Source of the DNA: Pseudomonadota bacterium
GTDB lineage: Bacteria; Pseudomonadota; Alphaproteobacteria; Rhizobiales; Hyphomicrobiaceae
Direction: 5' to 3'
Assembly: GCA_023428365.1 (NCBI GenBank)
Contig: JAEYYQ010000300.1
Span: 1 to 7,178, forward strand
DNA: 7,178 bases
The position numbers and the translations under genes were made by a program. Shown in pieces: positions 1-6,178 of the stretch. Within the stretch, counting starts at the first letter, position 1. Every line of letters starts with the position of its first letter. The notes beneath the pieces are model-generated. The model was given only the letters and a program-made list of their open reading frames with translations, was not told where the DNA came from and searched no databases.

Positions 1-1320
1 CTCTATATCTACGCACCAGCCCACTACCTGAAGCAGTACCACGCCAAGTATGTGACGGCGGAAGCGCTGGAGGCGCTGGTGAAGGCGGAGCGTGTGCGCA
101 GTTGGAGCGCGCTTCACGAGCGCAAGTCGCGCATGTATCGGCCGGAGAACCCGGATATTCCGTGCCTCGATCAATGGTGCAACAGCACGACGCCGCCGAG
201 CGGGCGCTTCCTGTTCAAACGGAATCCTTACTTCCACAGGATCGACGCCCAGGGGCGGCAGCTTCCCTACGTCGATGAAGTTGTGGTGTCCATCGCAGCG
301 AGCTCGCTGATTGCAGCCCAGGCCGGCACGGGCGAGGCTGATCTTCAAGCGCGCTACATCCGTTTCGACAATTACACCTTCCTGAAGGAAGCCGAACTGC
401 AGGATCGGCTGAAGGTGAAGCTATGGGAAGCGGGCGAGGGATCTCGCATCGCGTTGCTGCCCAACTTCAACACGACCGATGCCGTTTGGCGGGCCTTGTG
501 GCGCGATGTGCGGGTGCGGCGCGCGCTATCGGTGGCGATCGACCGGCACGAAATCAATCAGGCGATCTTTTACGGATTGGCGCGCCCCAGCTCTAATACG
601 ATGCTGCCGCAAAGCCCTGTCTTCAAAAAAGAGTTCCAGACGGCCTGGGCGCAATTCGATCTCAAGCTCGCCAATCGTCTTCTTGATGAAGCGGGTATCA
701 GCAAGCGGGATACCGACGGCATCCGCTTCCTGCCCGATGGGCGACGCGCGGAGATCATCATCGAAACCGCAGGCGAGAGCACCGAGGAGTCCGACGTCCT
801 TGCCTTGATCCGCGACACCTGGATGGATATCGGAATCAAGATCTACGTCCGGCCTATGCAGCGCGATCTCTTTCGCAAGCGTGTCCAAGCAGGCAATGCG
901 GTGATGATGGTCTGGAAAGGCTTCGACAACGCGATCGCGACGCCGGAGATGAGCCCCGATGAATTGGCTCCGACGACGGTCGCGCAGCTTCAATGGTCGA
1001 ACTGGGGGCAATATTACGAGGAGAAGGGCAAGGTTGGCGAACCTACGGACCTTCCCGAAGTTCAAAAGCTTGTCGAGCTGTGGAAGCAGTGGCGCAGCTC
1101 AACCACGACCGAAGAGCGTAAGGCGATCTGGCATCAGATGCTCGCCATCCACGCCGATCAGGTGTTCACCATCGGAACGGTCAACGGGACACGTCAGCCG
1201 ATCATTGTCGCCCGCACACTGGTGAACATACCTGATGAAGGCATCTGGACATTTGAGCCCGGAGGATTTTTCGGACGCTACCTGCCGGATACCTTCTGGT
1301 TTCGCGAGGTCACCCAGTAG
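1..1320 (+). CDS. ABC transporter substrate-binding protein, SBP_bac_5 (peptide/oligopeptide class), 5'-truncated
   Basis: Periplasmic substrate-binding component of a peptide-class ABC importer, which captures solute and delivers it to the two permeases encoded next. The frame is open from base 1 (first residues LYIYAPAHYLKQ), so the ATG at 52 is internal and the signal peptide and N-terminal lobe lie outside the window. The 439 residues present are about two thirds of a usual 550-650-residue member. Family hallmarks are the NPYF...QLPYVDEV segment (223-282), the DVRVRRALSVAIDR signature (505-546), which is typical of SBP_bac_5, and the C-terminal GGFFGRYLPDTFWF (1261-1302). Two cysteines five residues apart (codons at 163 and 178) could form a periplasmic disulfide. 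The stop is 2 nt before the first permease, so they share an operon. The ligand is unknown: relatives bind peptides, opines or, in rhizobia (AgpA), alpha-galactosides. The family call is firm and the substrate is open. Confidence 0.93.
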   Translation, partial: LYIYAPAHYLKQYHAKYVTAEALEALVKAERVRSWSALHERKSRMYRPENPDIPCLDQWCNSTTPPSGRFLFKRNPYFHRIDAQGRQLPYVDEVVVSIAASSLIAAQAGTGEADLQARYIRFDNYTFLKEAELQDRLKVKLWEAGEGSRIALLPNFNTTDAVWRALWRDVRVRRALSVAIDRHEINQAIFYGLARPSSNTMLPQSPVFKKEFQTAWAQFDLKLANRLLDEAGISKRDTDGIRFLPDGRRAEIIIETAGESTEESDVLALIRDTWMDIGIKIYVRPMQRDLFRKRVQAGNAVMMVWKGFDNAIATPEMSPDELAPTTVAQLQWSNWGQYYEEKGKVGEPTDLPEVQKLVELWKQWRSSTTTEERKAIWHQMLAIHADQVFTIGTVNGTRQPIIVARTLVNIPDEGIWTFEPGGFFGRYLPDTFWFREVTQ

Positions 1321-1322
1321 CC

Positions 1323-2321
1323 ATGTTGCTCTTCATCATCCGTCGCATCCTGATCATGATCCCGACGCTGCTGCTGACCAGCGCGTTGATTTTTACGATC
1401 ATGGAGCTGCCTCCGGGCGACTACTTCGAGAGCTACATCGCGGAGCTGGAGGCGCAGGGTGAGGGCGCCGACAAAGCCAAGATCGAGTTTCTGAAACAGG
1501 AGTATGGCTTCGATAAGAGCCCGGTCGAGCGCTACTTCCTTTGGCTGGCTGGGTTGGTGCAGGGCGATATGGGGTACTCGTTCGAGTATCAGTTGCCGGT
1601 CAGCGATCTTGTCGGCAGCCGAATATTCCTGACGATCCTGGTATCGTTCGCGACGATTGTGCTGACCTGGCTGATCGCGTTTCCGATCGGGATATACTCC
1701 GCGACGCATCAATATAGCTGGGGTGACTACGGTCTGACGTTCTTCGGGCTGCTTGGCATTGCCGTGCCCAACTTTCTGCTGGCGCTGGTCCTGATGTATC
1801 TCGCCAACGTGCTGTTCGGAACGTCCATCGGACATCTGATGGCGCCTGAGTTCATCGATCAGCCGATGAGCTGGGCCAAATTCAAGTCGATCCTCGAACA
1901 TATGTGGATCCCGGTGATCGTGATCGGCTTGGCCGGGACAGCGGGAATGATCCGGAAGATCCGCGCCAACCTTCTGGATGAACTTCAAAAGCAGTACGTG
2001 GTGACCGCGAAGGCAAAGGGGCTGCATCCGTTCAAGGCGCTGGTGAAGTATCCGCTGCGGTCGTCGCTGAACTTCTTCGTCGGTGGTATTGGTGGCATCC
2101 TGCCGGAGGTGATTTCGGGCGCGGAGATCGTGGCCATCGTGCTGTCGCTGGAAACGACCGGTCCGATGCTGATCAAAGCCCTTCAGAGCCAGGATATGTA
2201 TCTCGCGGGTTCGTTCCTGATGCTTCTGGCGCTTCTGACGGTGATCGGTGTGCTGTTGTCGGACATCGCTCTCGCATTTCTCGATCCTCGTATCCGCCTG
2301 CAGGGCAAGAGCACCAAATGA
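1323..2321 (+). CDS. ABC transporter permease, DppB/OppB-like
   Basis: First inner-membrane permease of the peptide-class importer; it forms half of the translocation channel. The product is 332 residues, normal for DppB/OppB proteins. It opens with the typical RRIL-hydrophobic start (TM1 about 8-28). A periplasmic stretch follows, containing PPGDYFESYI and the family-like FLKQEYGFDKSPVERYFLWL (about 56-75). Further hydrophobic segments lie near 102-125, 138-165, 195-212, 252-275 and 293-320, which gives six TMs. The cytoplasmic EAA loop that contacts the ATPase is at about 225-250 (YVVTAKAKGLHPFKALVKYP, conserved G233). The tail DPRIRL is the usual ending for this family. The ATG at 1323 is 2 nt after the upstream stop, with GAGGT at 1306-1310 as a rather distant ribosome site. 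Its stop overlaps the next start (ATGA, 2318-2321), which indicates translational coupling. Confidence 0.96.
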   Translation: MLLFIIRRILIMIPTLLLTSALIFTIMELPPGDYFESYIAELEAQGEGADKAKIEFLKQEYGFDKSPVERYFLWLAGLVQGDMGYSFEYQLPVSDLVGSRIFLTILVSFATIVLTWLIAFPIGIYSATHQYSWGDYGLTFFGLLGIAVPNFLLALVLMYLANVLFGTSIGHLMAPEFIDQPMSWAKFKSILEHMWIPVIVIGLAGTAGMIRKIRANLLDELQKQYVVTAKAKGLHPFKALVKYPLRSSLNFFVGGIGGILPEVISGAEIVAIVLSLETTGPMLIKALQSQDMYLAGSFLMLLALLTVIGVLLSDIALAFLDPRIRLQGKSTK

Positions 2322-3496
2322 CAAGCCAGTCTCTGCCCCCGGCCGGAGAGAGCCTGCCGCATTACGTTTCGGATAAGCCCTTCGATCCGCGATCGATCGA
2401 GCGCCTGACGTCGGCGCAGGAGCGCGTCTATCTCGCTTCTCAGTGGCGGCTGATGTGGTGGAAGTTCAAGCGGCACCGGGTGGCGCTGGCGTCCGGCATC
2501 TTCCTGGCATTGCTCTATGCCAGTATTCTGATCTCGGAGTTTCTCGCGCCTTATCACTACCAGACCCGCAATATCGACCGCATCTACGCGCCGCCGCAGC
2601 AGATCCACCTGTTCCATGACGGCCAGTTCATCGGCCCGTTCGTGTATGGGCAGCGGTACACGCTGAACATGGTCAACCTGAAGCGCGAGTATTGGACCGA
2701 CCGAACGACCGTTCACCCGATCCGGTTCTTCTGCCGCGGTGACAGCTACAATTTCTGGGGGCTGTTCGAGAGCAACGTCCACCTGTTCTGTCCGGCGAAG
2801 GACGGCACGCTGTTCCTCCTGGGGACCGACAGGCTGGGCCGGGATATGCTGTCGCGTATCATTTACGGGGCGCGCATATCGCTGACCATCGGCCTGATCG
2901 GCGTGACGATCAGCTTTGTGCTTGGACTGTTCTTCGGCGGGATCGCTGGCTACTACGGCGGAGCCGTCGATCTCGTGGTGCAACGGATCATCGAGGTGCT
3001 GCAATCGCTGCCGTCGATCCCGCTTTGGCTGGCGCTTGCCGCGATCATGCCGGTGACGTGGAGCCCGATGGTCGTCTACTTCGCCATCACAGTCATTTTA
3101 GGTCTGATTGATTGGACGGGGCTGGCCCGGGCGGTACGATCGAAGCTGCTGTCGCTGCGCGAGGAGGATTATGTATTGGCGGCCCAACTTATGGGCGCTG
3201 GAGCGCCGCGTATCGTTGGACGTCACCTGGTGCCCGGTTTCATGAGCCATCTGATTGCCAGTGCAACGCTGGCTATTCCGAGCATGATCCTGGGCGAGAC
3301 GGCCTTGAGCTTCCTGGGGCTCGGATTGCGTCCGCCAATCACGAGCTGGGGTGTGCTGCTGACCGAGGCTCAGAACATTAATATTGTCGCGCTCTATCCC
3401 TGGTTGTTGATGCCGGCAGTCCCCGTCATTCTGGTGGTGCTGGCGTTCAACTTTTTTGGGGATGGACTACGCGATGCCGCTGATCCCTATAAATGA
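2318..3496 (+). CDS. ABC transporter permease, DppC/OppC-like, with enlarged periplasmic loop
   Basis: Second permease, partner of the preceding DppB-like protein in the heterodimeric channel. A cytoplasmic N-terminus (1-55) with MWWKFKRHRVA leads into TM1 (about 55-75). The DppC/OppC signature LGTDRLGRDMLSRIIYGARI (168-187) precedes the core membrane domain. The EAA loop is at about 283-306 (EDYVLAAQLMGAGAPRIVGR), and GETALSFLGLGLRPP (326-340) and the tail GDGLRDAADPYK are canonical. At 392 residues it is about 90 longer than E. coli DppC/OppC. The extra length is a periplasmic stretch between TM1 and the signature (about 80-165, including IYAPPQQ and GPFVYG), with cysteines at 139 and 158. 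I recall similar loops in a subfamily from alphaproteobacteria, so it is probably a subfamily trait rather than a fusion. The start overlaps the upstream stop. No ATPase gene follows. Family call is secure. Confidence 0.96.
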   Translation: MTSQSLPPAGESLPHYVSDKPFDPRSIERLTSAQERVYLASQWRLMWWKFKRHRVALASGIFLALLYASILISEFLAPYHYQTRNIDRIYAPPQQIHLFHDGQFIGPFVYGQRYTLNMVNLKREYWTDRTTVHPIRFFCRGDSYNFWGLFESNVHLFCPAKDGTLFLLGTDRLGRDMLSRIIYGARISLTIGLIGVTISFVLGLFFGGIAGYYGGAVDLVVQRIIEVLQSLPSIPLWLALAAIMPVTWSPMVVYFAITVILGLIDWTGLARAVRSKLLSLREEDYVLAAQLMGAGAPRIVGRHLVPGFMSHLIASATLAIPSMILGETALSFLGLGLRPPITSWGVLLTEAQNINIVALYPWLLMPAVPVILVVLAFNFFGDGLRDAADPYK

Positions 3497-3569
3497 TTAC
3501 GCAACCAAGTCCGCATGATGCCGGCGGCACCCGAGATTCAGGTTGACGGCTGATAGCGAATTGAAACGA

Positions 3570-3581
3570 ATGCAGGTGCAT
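3570..3581. promoter_or_regulatory. Short palindrome ATGCA-gg-TGCAT, possible operator
   Basis: A perfect 5-bp inverted repeat with a 2-bp centre lies in the gap before the glycosyltransferase operon. Symmetry extends imperfectly outward: AACG at 3565-3568 on the left is matched by CGTT at 3584-3587 on the right, offset by one base. The size and position would suit a dimeric repressor or activator site. No regulator gene is in view and a palindrome this short can occur by chance, so this is only a candidate. Confidence 0.2.
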
Positions 3582-3587
3582 AACGTT

Positions 3588-3595
3588 AGGAGGGG
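3588..3595 (+). promoter_or_regulatory. Strong Shine-Dalgarno-like AGGAGGGG without an ordinary start codon
   Basis: This is the best anti-16S match in the window, yet it sits 58 nt before the first possible ATG of the glycosyltransferase gene (3654). No ATG, GTG or TTG lies at a usable spacing behind it. An in-frame TGA at 3648-3650 prevents the downstream gene from being extended upstream to it. It could serve an unusual start (ATC at 3604, 8-nt spacing), act as a ribosome standby site in a leader, or be fortuitous. Confidence 0.35.
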
Positions 3596-3653
3596 CAATC
3601 GCAATCATCCGGGCACAGCGCAGATCGGCCCGCCTCACCGAAACGTGTGAACC

Positions 3654-4892
3654 ATGTTCTACGATGCGGATTTCTACGGCGATTTCATGAGACGACATGA
3701 AAATGCACGCGTGCTGATGTACAGCCACGACACGTTCGGGCTAGGACATCTGCGCCGTTGCCGTGAGATCGCCCATGCCCTGGTCGAGCGGTTCAAGGGG
3801 TTGCAGGTTCTTATTATCTCCGGATCATCGATCGCCGGTGCGTTCGACTTCCGGGCACGTGTCGATTTCATAAAAATTCCAAGCGTTATCAAGCTCTACA
3901 ATGGGGAGTATACCTCCCTGGCGCAGCATATCGATCTCGCCGAAACTCTGGAGATGCGGCGCGCCATCATCCGGCAGACGGCGGATCTGTACCGTCCAAA
4001 CATCTTTATCGTCGACAAGGAACCGCTTGGCCTTCGGGGCGAGCTGGAGCAGACCCTCACGATGCTGCGGGAGCGGGGGACGACGCTGGTTCTGGGGCTG
4101 CGTGAGGTGCTGGATGCTCCGGAGCAGGTCAAGCTGGAATGGCAGCGCACCGACGCCTTGCGCCGGATCGAGGAGCTATACGACGCGATCTGGGTTTACG
4201 GCAGCCGCAACTTCTGGGATCCGTTGAACGGTCTCGAAGTCCCTGTGTCCGTGAGGTCCAGGATGACGTTCACCGGCCATCTGAACCGCAATGTTCCGCG
4301 TCTGAATAATCCGCGTTCGTTGGATCTTCCTGACGACTTTATCCTGGTCACGGCCGGCGGCGGTGGCGATGGCGGACCGCTAATGCGGCAGGTTCTGGCC
4401 GCGCGCGAATATGACCGTACGCTGGATTTTCCGCTCGTGATGATCCTGGGCCCTTTCATGGTGGCGGAGGAGCGCGAGGAAATTCGCGAGCGCGCCCGTC
4501 AGCTTCCGAACGTCACCGTGCTCGATTTCGAAAGCCAGATCGAAACCATCATGACGCGCGCCAGTGCCATCGTCAGCATGGGCGGATACAATACGTTCTG
4601 CGAGATTCTTTCGTTCGATAAGCGCGCATTGCTGGTGCCGCGCAGTAAGCCGCGGCGCGAGCAGCAGATCCGCGCGACTCGGGCTGCCGAGCTGGGGCTT
4701 GTCGACACGCTCGATTCCCATGCCGCGAGTGATCCCCGGTTGATGGCGCGCGCGTTACGCCGCCTGCCGACCCGGCCGCTGCCGTCGGAGCGGGGTGCGG
4801 GTGTTGACTTGGGCGGGCTGGAGGCGATCGCCGAGATGGTCGGGATCTATATCGAAGTGGCGCACCCGCTTCCTGTCGCGGCACCGGCTTGA
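3654..4892 (+). CDS. MurG-like GT-B glycosyltransferase, COG4671 type
   Basis: Predicted cytoplasmic or membrane-associated glycosyltransferase of the COG4671 type, distantly related to MurG; it would transfer a sugar from a nucleotide donor to an unknown acceptor. Residues 19-36 (RVLMYSHDTFGLGHLRRC) carry the GxGH loop of the N-terminal Rossmann domain. Mid-protein elements are LREVLDA (about 149-155) and DAIWVYG (177-183). The C-terminal, donor-binding domain begins with TAGGGGDGG (233-241) and holds SMGGYNTFCE (308-317) followed by PRSKPRREQQ (329-338), which corresponds to the nucleotide-sugar region of MurG. There is no signal peptide or clear TM. Its 412 residues are normal for the family. 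A TGA immediately upstream limits the start to ATG 3654 or ATG 3687. Neither has a good ribosome site, and 3687 (MRRHENARVL, 401 residues) gives an N-terminus of more usual length. It is the first gene of a three-glycosyltransferase operon. The family is well supported; donor and product are unknown. Confidence 0.92.
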   Translation: MFYDADFYGDFMRRHENARVLMYSHDTFGLGHLRRCREIAHALVERFKGLQVLIISGSSIAGAFDFRARVDFIKIPSVIKLYNGEYTSLAQHIDLAETLEMRRAIIRQTADLYRPNIFIVDKEPLGLRGELEQTLTMLRERGTTLVLGLREVLDAPEQVKLEWQRTDALRRIEELYDAIWVYGSRNFWDPLNGLEVPVSVRSRMTFTGHLNRNVPRLNNPRSLDLPDDFILVTAGGGGDGGPLMRQVLAAREYDRTLDFPLVMILGPFMVAEEREEIRERARQLPNVTVLDFESQIETIMTRASAIVSMGGYNTFCEILSFDKRALLVPRSKPRREQQIRATRAAELGLVDTLDSHAASDPRLMARALRRLPTRPLPSERGAGVDLGGLEAIAEMVGIYIEVAHPLPVAAPA

Positions 4893-4893
4893 C

Positions 4894-4897
4894 GGAG
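4894..4897 (+). promoter_or_regulatory. Ribosome binding site GGAG deciding the GT4 start
   Basis: GGAG lies just after the stop codon of the first glycosyltransferase (TGA 4890-4892) and 6 nt before an in-frame GTG at 4904. The alternative TTG at 4889 overlaps that stop but has no purine-rich tract upstream. This favours initiation at GTG 4904. Confidence 0.5.
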
Positions 4898-4903
4898 ACT
4901 GCG

Positions 4904-6178
4904 GTGTCGCGGGACGGCTTGATCGTTGTCGTCGTCAAGGGCTATCCGCGCTTGTCGGAGACCTTCATTGCTGAGGAACTGCTTGGTCTGGAGCAATCCG
5001 GATTACGGCTGATGATTGCGTCGATGCGGCATCCGACCGATCCGACCTCGCATCCTGTGCATCGCGCGATCGAGGCGCCGGTTCTGTATCTGCCCGAGTA
5101 TCTCTATCACGCTCCATTCCGGGTGCTTCGTGGACTGGTGCGGTCGGCGCGTCTTCCCGGTTTTCGGCAAGCATTCAAAACGTGGCTGTCCGATCTGAAG
5201 CGCGATTTCAGCCCCAACCGCTTCCGCCGGTTCGGGCAGGCGGCTGTGCTGGCCTCGGAGATGCCCGCCGATGCGCGCTGGCTCTATGCTCACTTCATCC
5301 ATACGCCGTCAGCCGTCACCCGTTACACGCATCTGATGACGGGGCTGCCGTGGAGCTGCTCGGCGCACGCCAAGGACATCTGGACCTCGCCGGACTGGGA
5401 GTTGCGCGCCAATCTGGCTTCGGCGCGCTGGGGTGTGACCTGCACCGACGTCGGATATCAACGACTCGCGAGCCTCGCTCCGGAACCTGGGCATGTGCGG
5501 CTCGTCTATCATGGCCTCAATCTCGATCGTTTCGGCCGAAATCTCTGCGAGGCCTCGAAGGCTGACGGGCGTGATCCGAACCATCCTGTCAGACTGCTGA
5601 CAGTCGGCCGTGCCGTGGAGAAGAAGGGCTACGGTCTGCTGCTCGACGCTCTGTCTCAGCTGCCGATGGATCTGCATTGGAATTTGGTCCACATCGGCGG
5701 CGGCGAATTGCTCAAGACGCTGAAGGAGCGCGCGAAAGCGCTTGGCCTCGCGGATCGGATCACGTGGCGCGGGGCACAGGATCAGGCCACGGTTCTGGAC
5801 GCTTATCGCAAGGCAGACGTATTCGTGTTGCCCAGTCGGGTCGCGGATAACGGCGACCGTGACGGTTTGCCGAACGTGCTGGTTGAGGCACAGAGCCAAC
5901 GCGTTTGCTGCCTGTCGACGTCCGTCGGCGGCATTCCCGAACTAATTTGCAGTGATGAGACGGGCATCCTCGTTCCACCGGATGACAGCGCGGCTCTTGC
6001 AGAAGGGCTGGCGCAACTGATCTGCGATCCGGACTTGCGTGAGCGGCTCGGCAGGGCCGGCGAACAGCGTGCGCGCGAAATGTTCGACAAGCGCGCCGGG
6101 ATCACGCAGCTTGTGGCCTTGTTCGACGCATCGCTCGCTCAGGACGGCGATGCCGGTGTGCTGGAAGCCGCACAGTGA
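4904..6178 (+). CDS. GT4-family glycosyltransferase, colanic-acid WcaL-like
   Basis: Predicted retaining GT-B glycosyltransferase of family 4, of the sort that builds exopolysaccharide or other surface glycans in the cytoplasm. Positions count from GTG 4904 (424 residues). The N-terminal domain opens with LIVVVVKGYPRLSETFIAEE (6-25), a hallmark of the WcaL-like group. SAHAKDIW (153-160) is its conserved middle motif. The C-terminal Rossmann domain carries LLTVGRAVEKKG (231-242) and the donor-binding DGLPNVLVEA (320-329), where the usual E-x7-E reads D-x7-E; GGIPELI follows. The length is typical. GTG 4904 is preferred because GGAG precedes it by 6 nt; TTG 4889, which overlaps the upstream stop, would add five residues. 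The stop overlaps the next gene's GTG (6175-6178), so translation of the two is probably coupled. It is the middle gene of three glycosyltransferases. Sugar and linkage are not deducible. Confidence 0.93.
   Translation: MSRDGLIVVVVKGYPRLSETFIAEELLGLEQSGLRLMIASMRHPTDPTSHPVHRAIEAPVLYLPEYLYHAPFRVLRGLVRSARLPGFRQAFKTWLSDLKRDFSPNRFRRFGQAAVLASEMPADARWLYAHFIHTPSAVTRYTHLMTGLPWSCSAHAKDIWTSPDWELRANLASARWGVTCTDVGYQRLASLAPEPGHVRLVYHGLNLDRFGRNLCEASKADGRDPNHPVRLLTVGRAVEKKGYGLLLDALSQLPMDLHWNLVHIGGGELLKTLKERAKALGLADRITWRGAQDQATVLDAYRKADVFVLPSRVADNGDRDGLPNVLVEAQSQRVCCLSTSVGGIPELICSDETGILVPPDDSAALAEGLAQLICDPDLRERLGRAGEQRAREMFDKRAGITQLVALFDASLAQDGDAGVLEAAQ

Noticed and set aside
526..1065. Minus-strand open frame of 179 codons opposite the binding protein
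   Set aside because: Antisense shadow of a gene with clear SBP_bac_5 signatures; no domain visible.
1278..2324. Long minus-strand open frame (348 codons) opposite the first permease
   Set aside because: It is the mirror of a strongly supported membrane protein in G+C-rich DNA. Its product is rich in Arg, Gln, His and Asp with no recognisable motif.
2183..3004. Minus-strand open frame of 273 codons opposite the second permease
   Set aside because: Antisense shadow with low-complexity charged composition and no family resemblance; the + strand gene there is secure.
3543..3571. TTGACG (3543) or TTGAAA (3561) as a sigma-70 -35 box for the glycosyltransferase operon
   Set aside because: At 17-18 nt spacing neither is followed by anything resembling TATAAT.
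3610..3632. Hairpin CGGGC...GCCCG as a terminator
   Set aside because: The stem is only 5 bp with a 13-nt loop and no T-run follows. A smaller TGCC/GGCA hairpin near 3524 also lacks a T-run.
3664..3690. Eight-codon ATG frame in the glycosyltransferase leader
   Set aside because: Too short and without its own ribosome site; noted only as part of the longer frame discussed in the findings.
3447..3728. Minus-strand open frame of 93 codons spanning the intergenic gap
   Set aside because: It overlaps both flanking genes, has no recognisable motif, and most of its C-terminal half is antisense or random-looking; not enough support for a gene.
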